In this document: positions 17,407-27,837 of the stretch, one piece after another
How positions within the stretch are numbered: the stretch's first letter is position 1
Layout: every line of letters starts with the position of its first letter
DNA from: an uncultured Flavobacteriaceae bacterium
GTDB lineage: Bacteria > Bacteroidota > Bacteroidia > Flavobacteriales > Flavobacteriaceae
Direction: 5' to 3'
Length of the DNA: 64,000 bases
NCBI GenBank assembly: GCA_947497245.1
Contig: CANMFO010000001.1
Span: 1,116,001-1,180,000 of the forward strand
Notes under the pieces: model-generated
Told to the model about the DNA's origin: nothing
The model's input: the letters and a program-made list of their open reading frames with translations, nothing else
Database searches by the model: none
Made by a program: the position numbers and the translations under genes

Positions 17407-19485
17407 TCAATTAATTTTACCTTGAATATACTTTTTTTCCTGCGGATTTAATTTCGGGACCAATCCCTTAATACGCTCCTTGTAAACCGCGTCCCTCAAA
17501 AGTTGGTCCAATAGGTTCCTGGCAAATTTTTTGAACTGCCAGGAATGGTGGTCGGTGGCCTGCACTAGATCCAATAGGTTCTGCTCGGTAAGACCGAAGG
17601 CTTCATTCAGATATTGAAAAGCGGTTTGCCTGACCTCCATGGAATACCGGGTATGGGTATACCCGCTCAATTCGTCAAAGTAGCGCTTTGTGCCCGCATC
17701 GTCATAACCCCTGGTGAGGACGGCCAGGGTCAACCATAGCAAGCGGACGTTTTTGTTGGGAAGGCCGACAATGCCCTTCGTTTTGTCCAGGTATCTGGTT
17801 CGGTCTTCCGGATAGGCCACCCATAGTTGAAACAGCGCATTCTCCAATGTAAGGTAACTCGTGTCGTCCAACAAGGATTCAAATTTCTTCTTGGGAAAGG
17901 AACGGATACTATCGACCTGCGATAGTGCCTGTCGTACCGCCAATGAATCGGAGTCAAAGGCCAGGGCAACGAGCTCGGCCGAAAACGCCTTGTGAAAATG
18001 GCCGATCATGTATTTTTTTAAGTGGATGGAAGGGGTACTTTTCCAATAATGCAGATAATCGATATCCTTGATCGGTGCATCCTTTAGCTCCTTTTCCATT
18101 TCAAAAAGCTGCCGTAAGGAAGGGGATCCCTTAGCAAGGTTTTCCTTTATGGAAGCCGTGGGGATCTCGGTGCTCGTTAGCCATTCCTTCCGATAATGGG
18201 ATAGGTCCTTGCCTGCGGCCTGTTCCATTTCATCCAGAAAATGCTGAACCGTGACATTTTTAAACCGGTATTTCGTTAGGTAGGATCGGACACCCTGCCT
18301 AAAAACCGTTCGACCGATCTGTTGCTCCAAAGCATACAGCGCCAAGGCCCCTTTTTCATAAAAAACCAGGCTACTGGCCTTAGGGTCCAGTAAGCTTTGC
18401 CCCTCCCCCTTGTCCATCTTGGCCTGAAGTTGCTCTAAAGACCGATACAGCTTCCAATGGAAGTAATCCGCGCCGAAAATTTCCCTTTCCGCCAAATACG
18501 CGTAATAGGTGGCGAAGCCTTCGTGCAGCCAATGGTGGTTTCCGTCCACCTCGGTGACCATATTGCCAAACCATTGGTGCGCCAGTTCATGGGCATTGAC
18601 GTTTACATAATTTTTGTCCACAAAGGCTGTGGAGTCGATGACGTAGCCATCCGAAAAAATGGTGGTTCCGGTATTTTCCATTCCAGCGTATAGAAAATCC
18701 TTAACGGGAACCTGCTTGTAATTCTGCCAGGGGTAGGGAACCCCGATCTCCGCTTCCAGAAAATCGAAGATTTTCTTTGTATGGCGATAGGTGGGCTCTG
18801 TCCGCGAGCTATCCCGGGGATAGTAGTAGTTCTCGATCGGGATTCCGCTTGTGGAGGTCAAATTACATTTCCGGTAGTTTCCGATGGCAAAGGCCAAAAG
18901 GTAACTGCTCATTGGTTTTTGCATATCAAAACGCCATACAAGGGTACCGGGTTCTTGGCTTACCGTTTCCAATAGTTTTCCGTTTGCGATGACCGTATAG
19001 CTCTTGTCAAAGGAGATGTTAAGATCAAATGCCACCTTTTCGTTCATGTTGTCGAAACTGGGTAACCAATGGCTGGTGTACTTCCCCTGGCCTTGGGTCC
19101 ATATCTGGTTGTTGTCGGGGTCAACGTCGTCCCACCCAATAAAATAAACCGTTTGTTTTGGGTGTGCCACATATTCCAGGGTCAGCCTATGCGACTCCCC
19201 TTTTTTGAAATTTTCCTTGATAACGATCCTGTTTCCGTCGTTTCTATGTTCCACCTCCTTGGAATTCAACAGCACCGAGGGGAACGCCATTCGCTTAGCG
19301 TCCAGAAAAACGGAATCCACTGTCTGCAGTACTTCAAATCGGTAAGAGACCGTCCCACGGATTTCCCTGTTCTGGGGATCGGGCGCGATCAAAGCTTTCG
19401 CCTGGGTAAAATCAACCTGGCCTTGGTGCTGGGCATGTATAAAAGGTGCCATCAAAAGAAAAAGGGAAATCGAAAATCTTGACAT
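17407..19485 (-). CDS. M1 family aminopeptidase, exported
   Basis: 692 aa using the ATG that begins a signal peptide (about 18 aa, ending FIHAQ). The zinc motif is H299-E300-x-x-H303 with E322 as third ligand in HEGFATYY, and GMENTGT upstream is the exopeptidase GxMEN-type substrate motif. The C-terminal half is a helical domain with no other motif. It removes N-terminal residues from peptides in the periplasm or at the surface. It is first gene of a pair with the patatin gene. Confidence 0.92.
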   Translation of the reverse strand: MSRFSISLFLLMAPFIHAQHQGQVDFTQAKALIAPDPQNREIRGTVSYRFEVLQTVDSVFLDAKRMAFPSVLLNSKEVEHRNDGNRIVIKENFKKGESHRLTLEYVAHPKQTVYFIGWDDVDPDNNQIWTQGQGKYTSHWLPSFDNMNEKVAFDLNISFDKSYTVIANGKLLETVSQEPGTLVWRFDMQKPMSSYLLAFAIGNYRKCNLTSTSGIPIENYYYPRDSSRTEPTYRHTKKIFDFLEAEIGVPYPWQNYKQVPVKDFLYAGMENTGTTIFSDGYVIDSTAFVDKNYVNVNAHELAHQWFGNMVTEVDGNHHWLHEGFATYYAYLAEREIFGADYFHWKLYRSLEQLQAKMDKGEGQSLLDPKASSLVFYEKGALALYALEQQIGRTVFRQGVRSYLTKYRFKNVTVQHFLDEMEQAAGKDLSHYRKEWLTSTEIPTASIKENLAKGSPSLRQLFEMEKELKDAPIKDIDYLHYWKSTPSIHLKKYMIGHFHKAFSAELVALAFDSDSLAVRQALSQVDSIRSFPKKKFESLLDDTSYLTLENALFQLWVAYPEDRTRYLDKTKGIVGLPNKNVRLLWLTLAVLTRGYDDAGTKRYFDELSGYTHTRYSMEVRQTAFQYLNEAFGLTEQNLLDLVQATDHHSWQFKKFARNLLDQLLRDAVYKERIKGLVPKLNPQEKKYIQGKIN

Positions 19486-19567
19486 ACGTATCGGTACTGC
19501 AAAAGTCACTCCAAATTTACCATTTTAGTTTGTTGCACTTGTATGGACGAAGCCCTAATTTAGTCGA

Positions 19568-21673
19568 ATGAATGCCAATCTATTGCAGACGCCCATTGTT
19601 TATTTGAAAGGGGTAGGTCCCAACCGGTCCGAAACCCTTCTGTCGGAATTGGGTATTGGCACCTATCAAGATCTTCTCAACCTTTTTCCCAACCGGTATA
19701 TCGATAAGACCCAATACCTCAAAATCGCCCATTTGCAAAGAAGCAATGCCGACGTACAGATAATCGGGAAAATCGTCCATATAAAAACGGTAGAACAAAA
19801 GAAGGGAAAACGTTTGGTGGCGACCTTCGCGGACGATACCGGCCAAATGGAGCTGGTCTGGTTCCGAAGTCAAAAATGGATCCGGGAAAACCTAAAATTA
19901 AATACCCCTTATGTCGTTTTCGGAAGGTGCAATTGGTACAATGGAAGCTTCTCCATGCCCCATCCCGAAATGGAGTTGCTGTCCGAACACCAGCAAGGCC
20001 TGAAAATTTCAATGCAGCCTGTGTATCCGTCCACCGAAAAACTAGCGGGCAAGGGCATTACGAACAGGGTAATCAACAAATTGGTACAACAGCTGTTCCT
20101 GGAGACCAAGGGGCAGTTCTTTGAGTCGCTCTCCCCTCCCCTTTTACAGGAATTGAAACTACTTTCAAAAAGCGAGGCCATGTTCAACGTCCATTTTCCA
20201 AAAAATCAGGAGTTATTGGCCAAGGCACGGTTTCGCTTGAAATTTGAGGAGCTTTTTTATATACAGCTCCAACTGATATCCAAAAAACTCTTGCGAAAGC
20301 AGAAGATCAAGGGGTATTCCTTTGACAAAGTAGGGGCGCACTTCATTTCTTTTTATACGGAGCATTTGCCCTTTGCGTTGACAGAGGCCCAAAAAAGGGT
20401 CCTCAAGGAGATTCGGTCCGATTTGGGCAGCAACGCCCAGATGAACCGCCTCCTGCAGGGCGATGTTGGCTCGGGAAAAACGATAGTGGCAGTGATGAGC
20501 ATGCTTTTGGCGATCGACAATGGATTTCAATCCTGCCTGATGGCCCCCACCGAAATCCTGGCGAACCAACACTACAATGGCATTAGGGAATTGCTGGAAG
20601 GCACGGGGGTACGTTGTGCGCTATTGACGGGTTCTGTCAAGAAATCGGTGCGCAGACCCATACACGAACAATTGGAGAACGGGGAACTTCAGATTCTCAT
20701 AGGCACGCATGCCCTCCTGGAGGACAAGGTCCGGTTCAAGAACTTGGGTTTGGCCATAGTAGATGAACAACACCGCTTCGGGGTGGCGCAACGGTCAAAA
20801 CTATGGCACAAGAACGAGATTCCGCCCCATGTCCTTGTTATGACCGCCACCCCAATACCCCGCACCCTGGCGATGAGCCTTTACGGAGATCTGGACATCT
20901 CGGTAATCGATGAGCTCCCTCCCGGAAGAAAACCGATCAAAACGGTACATCGCTACGATAGCAACCGATTAAAGGTGTTCCGATTTATTCGGGATGAAAT
21001 CAAAAAAGGCCGTCAGATCTATGTGGTATATCCGCTCATCAAAGAGTCGGAGGCACTTGATTATAAAGATCTGATGGACGGGTATGAAAGTATCGTGCGC
21101 GATTTTCCCTTACCCGACTACCAGATTTCCATTGTGCACGGACAAATGAAAGCCGTTGACAAGGAGTACGAAATGCAACGCTTTGTATTGGGCGAAACCC
21201 AGATCATGGTGGCCACAACGGTCATAGAGGTTGGTGTGAACGTACCGAACGCTTCCGTGATGATCATTGAAAGCGCAGAGCGTTTTGGGCTATCACAGCT
21301 ACATCAGCTCCGGGGACGGGTAGGTCGCGGGGCGGACCAAAGTTTTTGCATTTTAATGACCGGCCACAAACTATCTACAGAGGCAAAGACCCGATTGGAA
21401 ACGATGGTACAGACCCATGATGGTTTTGAGATTGCCGAAGTGGACCTGCGCCTAAGGGGCCCAGGAGATCTTATGGGCACGCAACAAAGTGGGGTTCTCA
21501 ATTTGAAGATTGCCGATATTGTAAGGGACAATGACATCCTAAAGACCGCACGTTATTACGCCCTGAAAATTTTAAAGGAGGACCCAAGTCTTGAAAAACC
21601 TGAAAATGGGGTCATCCGACATACCTATGCCCAATTGATAAAGCACAAGAATATTTGGAACTATATCAGCTGA
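19568..21673 (+). CDS. recG: ATP-dependent DNA helicase RecG
   Basis: 701 aa. An N-terminal wedge/OB domain (about residues 1-190) precedes a superfamily 2 helicase core. Walker A GDVGSGKT is at about 298-305, the DEQH box is VDEQHRFG, TATPIPRT is motif III, and the RecG signature QLHQLRGRVGRG is near residue 580. It regresses stalled forks and processes branched recombination intermediates. Length and domain order match the family. Confidence 0.97.
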   Translation: MNANLLQTPIVYLKGVGPNRSETLLSELGIGTYQDLLNLFPNRYIDKTQYLKIAHLQRSNADVQIIGKIVHIKTVEQKKGKRLVATFADDTGQMELVWFRSQKWIRENLKLNTPYVVFGRCNWYNGSFSMPHPEMELLSEHQQGLKISMQPVYPSTEKLAGKGITNRVINKLVQQLFLETKGQFFESLSPPLLQELKLLSKSEAMFNVHFPKNQELLAKARFRLKFEELFYIQLQLISKKLLRKQKIKGYSFDKVGAHFISFYTEHLPFALTEAQKRVLKEIRSDLGSNAQMNRLLQGDVGSGKTIVAVMSMLLAIDNGFQSCLMAPTEILANQHYNGIRELLEGTGVRCALLTGSVKKSVRRPIHEQLENGELQILIGTHALLEDKVRFKNLGLAIVDEQHRFGVAQRSKLWHKNEIPPHVLVMTATPIPRTLAMSLYGDLDISVIDELPPGRKPIKTVHRYDSNRLKVFRFIRDEIKKGRQIYVVYPLIKESEALDYKDLMDGYESIVRDFPLPDYQISIVHGQMKAVDKEYEMQRFVLGETQIMVATTVIEVGVNVPNASVMIIESAERFGLSQLHQLRGRVGRGADQSFCILMTGHKLSTEAKTRLETMVQTHDGFEIAEVDLRLRGPGDLMGTQQSGVLNLKIADIVRDNDILKTARYYALKILKEDPSLEKPENGVIRHTYAQLIKHKNIWNYIS

Positions 21674-21710
21674 CCACCGAGTGCCCGCCCCTTGGAGGCA
21701 ACAAAAAAAA

Positions 21711-21734
21711 GGCGCCGGACCTTCGCCCGGCGCC
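21711..21734 (-). terminator. Intrinsic terminator of the DUF2911 gene
   Basis: Arms GGCGCCGG (21711-21718) and CCGGCGCC (21727-21734), with a run of eight A at 21703-21710 that reads as T on the minus strand. The plus side lacks a T-run, so it mainly serves the gene ending at 21757. Confidence 0.8.
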
Positions 21735-21756
21735 AGGGGTACTTATGAACAAACAC

Positions 21757-22869
21757 TTAATTAATGTCCTCTCCGTTCTGCAGTTTGCCCAAGGAAGCGA
21801 CAATTGCGGCCTTGTTCTGCGGGTCCGGTGCCCTTCCCTCGGCAATCTTCAAGTGCTTCAGGGCCGTTTTGTATTTCCCGACCGCTGAATATCCCCTTGC
21901 CAATCCATAGTCTACGGGCCATGATCCCTTATTCTGTTTAGCATTCTTTTTGAAGACTTCCAGGGCTTTCTCTTTTTGCCCTTGCGCAATGAGCTGCCGA
22001 CCGTAGCCATGGAGCTCAAAAACAGATCCGAGTGCAAGCGCTTCCTGCATCGTGGACGCGGCGGCATCGGTTTTTCCCTGTTTGGCCAGGATATTGGACT
22101 TGATATTCAGGTTGGCGAATGTTTTTTGACTGAAGAACTGCCCCGCAATTGCGGCATCGACCCATACCAGGGCCTCATCCAAATCGCCCCCATTGTTGAG
22201 TGCATAATTGGCAGCCTGCTCCCAGGTCTGTCTGTTGAAGCCCGGGCTGTCCTGTAATTTTTTACGAATATCGGCCAACACTGTTCCGGCGACGTCCACC
22301 TCGATTTTAAACGGAACCTGTTTCCTCTCCCAATTGAGGGCGGCCACGGCCGATGTAGCATCTACCTGCTCAAAAACAAAGGTCAACTGTTCGGTATGCG
22401 GAATTGTTTTGGTATCCACCTCCACTTGGAGCGCATCTTCGGAGGGTTCGTAAAAATAACTCCCCCATGCCGTATGGTTTTTAGAAAAAATTACCGTGGC
22501 CCTTCCATTTTCATGGATGACCATATGGAGACCGTATTTGCCCGCGGCTAGATCCTTTCCCTCTATTTTTACATCATCTGTGAATTTGATCACCGTATTT
22601 TCGTTGGCCCCTGCCCTCCATGGGGATTCTTTGGCAGTTCCAAATCCGAGGTTGTTCATGCCGTAGGGCACTAATTGCCCCCATACCTCCCGATCATTTA
22701 CACTGGGTCTTGAGTAGGCAATCGAAATATTGGTGATGCCTATTTTCTGCGAAACCTTGGCCATTTGACTGCCCCTGGGGAGATCGAGCTGCGCACTGGC
22801 CGTGGTAGTGCACAGGAACAAAAGGGCAATCGACGTTTTCAGTATTGAAAATGTAGTTGTTCGTTTCAT
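21757..22869 (-). CDS. Exported DUF2911 protein with C-terminal TPR repeats
   Basis: 370 aa. A signal peptide (about 26 aa, ending TTASAQ) is followed by a DUF2911 domain at about residues 27-170, with the recognisable SRPSVNDREVWGQLVPYG and WRAGANE segments. Residues about 215-360 hold several TPR-like helical repeats. DUF2911 proteins are common in Bacteroidota and uncharacterised; periplasmic protein-protein binding is a reasonable guess from the TPRs. Start chosen at the second in-frame ATG because it begins the signal peptide. Confidence 0.85.
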   Translation of the reverse strand: MKRTTTFSILKTSIALLFLCTTTASAQLDLPRGSQMAKVSQKIGITNISIAYSRPSVNDREVWGQLVPYGMNNLGFGTAKESPWRAGANENTVIKFTDDVKIEGKDLAAGKYGLHMVIHENGRATVIFSKNHTAWGSYFYEPSEDALQVEVDTKTIPHTEQLTFVFEQVDATSAVAALNWERKQVPFKIEVDVAGTVLADIRKKLQDSPGFNRQTWEQAANYALNNGGDLDEALVWVDAAIAGQFFSQKTFANLNIKSNILAKQGKTDAAASTMQEALALGSVFELHGYGRQLIAQGQKEKALEVFKKNAKQNKGSWPVDYGLARGYSAVGKYKTALKHLKIAEGRAPDPQNKAAIVASLGKLQNGEDIN

Positions 22870-23032
22870 GTAGTGGATTTTAGTTGTCAATTATTTTAAT
22901 TAGTCCCGATTAAAGATATCAATACCTCCCTACCAAGATCGTTACATTTCTGTTAAACTAGCGGCCTTTGATGTTAAACTGATCTTCTTGGAACCAATCT
23001 CGTTGGACATCGTAATTTTCAAGGGCAATATA

Positions 23033-23063
23033 TTTCGTAAAACCGCCACTTTCACTAGTTTTG
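23033..23063 (+). promoter_or_regulatory. Candidate leu operon promoter
   Basis: TAGTTTTG at 23056-23063 fits TAnnTTTG exactly. A weak -33-like TTTCG sits at 23033-23037. Only 21 nt separate it from the leuC ATG, so there is no room for an attenuator. The stretch 22870-23032 shows no gene. Confidence 0.45.
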
Positions 23064-23084
23064 TTAGCTTATTAAAGAAAGATT

Positions 23085-24503
23085 ATGGCAGTGAAAAAAA
23101 CGCTATTCGACAAAGTATGGGATTCCCATGTGGTACAACAGATCGAAAACGGACCGGATGTACTGTTCATCGACCGTCACATGGTTCATGAAGTGACCAG
23201 CCCGGTAGCCTTCCTGGGCATTAAGACCAGGGGTATTCGGGTAATGTATCCCGAAAAGACATTTGCCACGGCGGATCACAATACCCCGACCATTAACCAA
23301 CACCTCCCGGTGGCCGACCCTTTATCGGCGAACCAGTTGAAGGCCTTGGAGGAAAATTCAAAGGAATACGGTATTTCCTATTGGGGCTTGGGCCACGAAA
23401 AGAACGGGATCGTACATGTGGTCGGACCCGAATATGGAATTACCCAACCCGGGGCGACCATAGTTTGCGGGGATTCGCACACCTCCACCCATGGGGCTTT
23501 TGGGGCGATCGCGTTTGGTATCGGTACCTCGGAGGTTGAAATGGTATTGGCCACCCAATGCATTATGCAGACCAAGCCCAAGAGCATGAGGATCAATGTG
23601 GAGGGCCAACTGAATTTTGGGGTGACCCCAAAGGATGTCGCCCTGTACATCATATCACAGCTGTCCACATCCGGGGCTACGGGCTATTTTGTGGAATATG
23701 CAGGGGAAGTCTTCCGGAATATGACCATGGAAGGTCGAATGACCGTTTGCAACCTCAGTATAGAAATGGGTGCGCGAGGCGGGATGATCGCTCCCGATGA
23801 GAAGACTTTCGCGTATGTAAAAGATCGGGAGTTTACTCCCCGGGGAGACGCTTGGGAAAAGGCCATGGCTTATTGGAGCACCCTTCCCACAGATGATGGG
23901 GCCTCCTTTGACAAAGAGATTACCTTTGACGCCCAAAACATAGAACCGATGATCACCTATGGGACCAATCCAGGAATGGGTATCGGAATTTCCAACGGAA
24001 TACCAATGGCAGAATCCATGGACGGAGGTGTCGCGACCTATAAAAAGTCCCTGCAATACATGGACTTCAATGAGGGTGATAGCATGATGGGGAAAAAGAT
24101 CGATTTTGTTTTCCTGGGAAGCTGCACCAACGGCCGTATTGAAGACTTCAGGGCCTTTGCCTCCATCGTGAAGGGAAGGCAAAAAGCCGACAATGTAACC
24201 GCCTGGCTGGTGCCCGGTTCGCACAAGGTCGAGGCCGCCATAAAAGAAGAAGGCATTTTGGCTATTCTGCAGGAGGCCGGGTTTGAACTCCGTGAACCCG
24301 GGTGTTCGGCATGTTTGGCCATGAACGATGATAAAATTCCAGCAGGAAAGTACGCCGTGAGCACTTCCAATAGAAATTTTGAGGGAAGACAGGGACCGGG
24401 CGCAAGGACCCTATTGGCGAGTCCCTTGGTCGCGGCCGCGGCCGCGGTTACGGGAAAAGTAACGGACCCCCGGGAATTGATGGAACCGGAATTGGCGCAA
24501 TAG
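23085..24503 (+). CDS. leuC: 3-isopropylmalate dehydratase large subunit
   Basis: 472 aa aconitase-superfamily protein. The three 4Fe-4S ligands are C347 (GSCTNGR), C407 and C410 (CSACLAMN). With LeuD it isomerises 2-isopropylmalate to 3-isopropylmalate in leucine synthesis, and it can also act on citramalate in citramalate-pathway organisms. It is the first gene of leuC-leuD-leuA-leuB. Confidence 0.97.
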   Translation: MAVKKTLFDKVWDSHVVQQIENGPDVLFIDRHMVHEVTSPVAFLGIKTRGIRVMYPEKTFATADHNTPTINQHLPVADPLSANQLKALEENSKEYGISYWGLGHEKNGIVHVVGPEYGITQPGATIVCGDSHTSTHGAFGAIAFGIGTSEVEMVLATQCIMQTKPKSMRINVEGQLNFGVTPKDVALYIISQLSTSGATGYFVEYAGEVFRNMTMEGRMTVCNLSIEMGARGGMIAPDEKTFAYVKDREFTPRGDAWEKAMAYWSTLPTDDGASFDKEITFDAQNIEPMITYGTNPGMGIGISNGIPMAESMDGGVATYKKSLQYMDFNEGDSMMGKKIDFVFLGSCTNGRIEDFRAFASIVKGRQKADNVTAWLVPGSHKVEAAIKEEGILAILQEAGFELREPGCSACLAMNDDKIPAGKYAVSTSNRNFEGRQGPGARTLLASPLVAAAAAVTGKVTDPRELMEPELAQ

Positions 24504-24582
24504 CGGTGGGCGGTATTTTATTTTGCCTGCTGAACATATAACCTTATTAGGATCAAACGATTAACATACTAACCATTTTCCA

Positions 24583-25179
24583 ATGGCATACGACAAATTC
24601 GACATACTTACCAGTACAGCGGTACCGCTTCCGATAGAGAACGTGGATACCGATCAGATCATCCCGGCACGGTTCCTAAAGGCTACCGAACGAAAGGGTT
24701 TTGGGGACAATCTCTTTCGCGATTGGCGCTATAACCAGGATAATTCACCAAAAGAAGGCTTCGTTTTGAACAATCCCATTTACGGGGGAAAAATTTTGGT
24801 GGGCGGAAAGAACTTCGGTTCTGGCTCTTCTAGGGAACATGCCGCATGGGCCGTATATGACTATGGGTTCCGTTGTGTTGTCTCCAGCTTTTTTGCAGAT
24901 ATTTTTCGAAACAACTGCCTGAACATCGGTGTACTTCCCGTTCAGGTAAGCCCGGAATTCCTGGAAAAAATATTCCGTGCCATCGAGGCCGATCCAAAGG
25001 CAGAGTTCGAAGTGGACCTTTCGGAACAGAGCATCACGCTTTTGGCAACAGGGGAAAAAGAGATCTTTGATATCAACGGGTATAAAAAATCCAATATGTT
25101 GCACGGGTTCGACGATATCGACTATCTGCTGAACATAAAGGAAAACATCAGGGAGTTTGCCTCCGATAGGCCTTTGTAG
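24583..25179 (+). CDS. leuD: 3-isopropylmalate dehydratase small subunit
   Basis: 198 aa swivel-domain partner of LeuC, of the usual length. Visible family motifs are the ENVDTDQIIPARFLK start and GGKNFGSGSSREHAAWA substrate loop. Second gene of the leu operon, 79 nt after leuC and 31 nt before the next start. Confidence 0.97.
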   Translation: MAYDKFDILTSTAVPLPIENVDTDQIIPARFLKATERKGFGDNLFRDWRYNQDNSPKEGFVLNNPIYGGKILVGGKNFGSGSSREHAAWAVYDYGFRCVVSSFFADIFRNNCLNIGVLPVQVSPEFLEKIFRAIEADPKAEFEVDLSEQSITLLATGEKEIFDINGYKKSNMLHGFDDIDYLLNIKENIREFASDRPL

Positions 25180-25210
25180 TCCAAAAAATAGATCTAGCAA
25201 TAGGTTCCTC

Positions 25211-26725
25211 ATGAAAAGAACATTGGAAATCATGGATACCACACTCCGGGACGGAGAACAGACGTCCGGGGTATCGTTTTCAGTTTCTGAAAAGCTGACG
25301 CTTGCCAAATTGCTATTGGACGAATTGAAGGTAGATCGCATCGAAGTGGCCTCGGCCAGGGTTTCCGACGGAGAGTTGAAGGCGGTACAACAAATTACCG
25401 AATGGGCGAAGAAAGCCGGTTACCTCCAACGTGTGGAAGTGCTCACCTTCGTGGACGGGGGCGTTTCCATTGATTGGATGCAACAGGCCGGGGCCAGGGT
25501 ACAGAACCTCCTGACCAAAGGTTCCCTGAACCACCTTACCCATCAGCTAAAAAAAACACCGGAGCAGCATTTTGAGGCCATTGCAAAGTGTTTTGCGCTA
25601 GCGGGGGAACAAGGCATCGAAACCAACGTGTATTTGGAGGATTGGAGCAATGGCATGCGCAGCTCGAAGGACTACGTCTTCCAGTTTCTCGATTTTCTGG
25701 TTACCCAACCGGTCAAAAGGATATTGCTTCCGGATACTTTGGGGATTCTTACCCATACGGAGACCCGTGACTTTCTGACAGAGATCATTGCAAAATATCC
25801 GGATGCGCATTTTGATTTCCACGGTCACAACGATTATGATCTGGGCGTCGCCAATGTAATGGAAGCCGTCAAGGTGGGTTGCCATGGATTGCATCTTACC
25901 GTGAACGGTATGGGCGAGCGTGCCGGAAATGCCCCAATGGCCAGTGCAATAGCGGTCATCAACGATTTTTTACCGGAAGTCGATATTTCGGTAAACGAAT
26001 CCTCGTTGTACAAAGTCAGTAAACTGGTGTCGGCTTTTACAGGAGTGGGCATACCCTCGAACAAGCCCATTGTGGGCGATAACGTATTCACACAAACCGC
26101 CGGTATACATGCCGACGGGGACAGTAAAAAGAACCTGTACTTCAGCAACCTTTTGCCCGAGCGCTTTGGAAGAAAGAGACAATATGCCTTGGGAAAAATG
26201 TCGGGAAAGGCCAATATCCAAAAAAATCTGCAGGATTTGGGTTTGACCCTGAACGATGAAGAGCTCAAAAAGGTTACCCAGCGCATAATCGAATTGGGAG
26301 ACAAAAAAGAGCGGGTCACCAAAGAAGATCTGCCCTATATCATTTCGGACGTGCTGGATACCGATATGCAGCAACAAAAAGTGATCATCAAATCGTACGT
26401 ACTCACCCATGCCATGGGCCTGCGCCCGTCTACCACCGTTTCCCTGGAAATCGATGGGGAGCTTCTGGAAGCCCATGCCCAGGGAGACGGGCAATATGAT
26501 GCTTTTATGAATGCCCTACGAAAAGTATACGAGACAAAAAAAATGGCATTGCCCAGTTTGGTCGACTATGCCGTTCGCATTCCCCCTGGCAGCCATTCCG
26601 ATGCCCTTTGCGAAACCATTATCACCTGGGAACACGATGGAAAGGAATTCACCTCGCGTGGACTGGACTCCGATCAGACGGTCTCCGCCATCAAGGCGAC
26701 CGAAAAAATGTTGAATATTATTTAA
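25211..26725 (+). CDS. leuA: 2-isopropylmalate synthase family enzyme with regulatory domain (possibly citramalate-type)
   Basis: 504 aa from the ATG after leuD; the longer frame would overlap leuD. The catalytic TIM barrel opens with TTLRDGEQ, has LLPDTLGI and the metal motif HGHND, and the GERAGNA segment. Residues about 370-504 are the LeuA allosteric dimer domain. Its place between leuD and leuB argues for leucine synthesis. However, the substrate-side segment reads VYLEDWSNG, a pattern I associate with citramalate synthase-like LeuA relatives, so pyruvate rather than 2-oxoisovalerate could be the acceptor. Family assignment is certain, substrate is not. Confidence 0.85.
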   Translation: MKRTLEIMDTTLRDGEQTSGVSFSVSEKLTLAKLLLDELKVDRIEVASARVSDGELKAVQQITEWAKKAGYLQRVEVLTFVDGGVSIDWMQQAGARVQNLLTKGSLNHLTHQLKKTPEQHFEAIAKCFALAGEQGIETNVYLEDWSNGMRSSKDYVFQFLDFLVTQPVKRILLPDTLGILTHTETRDFLTEIIAKYPDAHFDFHGHNDYDLGVANVMEAVKVGCHGLHLTVNGMGERAGNAPMASAIAVINDFLPEVDISVNESSLYKVSKLVSAFTGVGIPSNKPIVGDNVFTQTAGIHADGDSKKNLYFSNLLPERFGRKRQYALGKMSGKANIQKNLQDLGLTLNDEELKKVTQRIIELGDKKERVTKEDLPYIISDVLDTDMQQQKVIIKSYVLTHAMGLRPSTTVSLEIDGELLEAHAQGDGQYDAFMNALRKVYETKKMALPSLVDYAVRIPPGSHSDALCETIITWEHDGKEFTSRGLDSDQTVSAIKATEKMLNII

Positions 26726-26781
26726 AGCGGATAAACAAATAACAAGAATCCCTAGTTAAACGATTAGACTAAAACATAAAC

Positions 26782-27837
26782 ATGAATTTGAATATTGCCC
26801 TTTTGGCCGGAGACGGTATTGGACCTGAAGTAATCGATCAAGCCGTAAAAGTATGCGAGGCCGTAGCCAGCAAATATGACCACCAGATCAACTGGAAACC
26901 TGCATTGACCGGGGCTGCGGCAATAGATGCAGTGGGAGAGCCCTACCCCGATACGACCCATGAGATCTGCGCTTCTTCGGATGCCGTACTATTTGGGGCG
27001 ATCGGTCATCCGCGTTTTGACAATGATCCCTCGGCCAAAGTACGCCCGGAACAGGGCCTGTTGAAAATGCGCCAAAAATTGGGATTGTTCGCCAATGTGC
27101 GCCCCACGTTCACCTTTCCATCCTTAATCGACAAATCGCCCCTAAAACGCGAGCGCATCGAGGGCACCGACCTTATCATTCTACGGGAATTGACCGGTGG
27201 TGTTTATTTTGGGGAAAGGGGAAGGAAGGATGGGGGCGATACGGCCTATGACACCATGACCTATACCCGCCAAGAGATACAGCGTCTGGCCAAAAAAGGG
27301 TTTGAGATGGCGATGAAACGCTCCAAAAAATTATGTTGTGTCGACAAAGCGAATGTATTGGAGGCCTCACGTTTGTGGCGGGAAACCGTACAGGCCATGG
27401 AAAAGGATTACCCAGAAGTGGAGGTTTCCTATGAGTTTGTAGATGCAGTGGCCATGCGTTTGGTGCAATGGCCCAAAGCCTATGACGTGATGATCACCGC
27501 CAACCTGTTCGGGGACATTTTGACGGATGAGGCCTCCGTCATTTCGGGCTCCATGGGGCTGATGCCCTCTTCCTCGGTTGGGAACAAGGTGTCCCTGTAC
27601 GAACCGATCCACGGTTCGTATCCCCAAGCTGCCGGAAAAGACATTGCCAATCCGTTGGCGACCGTTTTGTCGGCCGCCATGCTTTTTGAGGATTTTAATC
27701 TGACCAAAGAGGCGGAGACCATTCGGGCCGTTGTGAACAAATCCCTGTCCGAAGGAATTGTCACCGAAGATCTGGCCGAGGATGGAAAGGCGTATAAGAC
27801 CAGCGAAGTTGGGGATTGGTTGGCAAGCAATGTGTAA
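26782..27837 (+). CDS. leuB: 3-isopropylmalate dehydrogenase
   Basis: 351 aa isocitrate/isopropylmalate dehydrogenase. Starts with IALLAGDGIGPEV, has the substrate-binding RELTGGVYFGERG, the metal site NLFGDILTDEAS, and the NAD site EPIHGSYPQAAGKDIANP. It oxidatively decarboxylates 3-isopropylmalate. Last gene of the leu operon. The following 27838-28087 holds no gene and no plus-strand terminator that I can see. Confidence 0.97.
   Translation: MNLNIALLAGDGIGPEVIDQAVKVCEAVASKYDHQINWKPALTGAAAIDAVGEPYPDTTHEICASSDAVLFGAIGHPRFDNDPSAKVRPEQGLLKMRQKLGLFANVRPTFTFPSLIDKSPLKRERIEGTDLIILRELTGGVYFGERGRKDGGDTAYDTMTYTRQEIQRLAKKGFEMAMKRSKKLCCVDKANVLEASRLWRETVQAMEKDYPEVEVSYEFVDAVAMRLVQWPKAYDVMITANLFGDILTDEASVISGSMGLMPSSSVGNKVSLYEPIHGSYPQAAGKDIANPLATVLSAAMLFEDFNLTKEAETIRAVVNKSLSEGIVTEDLAEDGKAYKTSEVGDWLASNV

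Noticed and set aside
23655-24224. Antisense open frame of 189 codons inside leuC
   Set aside because: leuC cluster cysteines and the whole length are conserved on the other strand.
24429-24450. GC-rich palindromic run (GCGGCCGCGGCCGCGG) in leuC
   Set aside because: It encodes a run of alanines in the conserved C-terminal part and sits inside an intact frame; no sign of a regulatory or mobile element.
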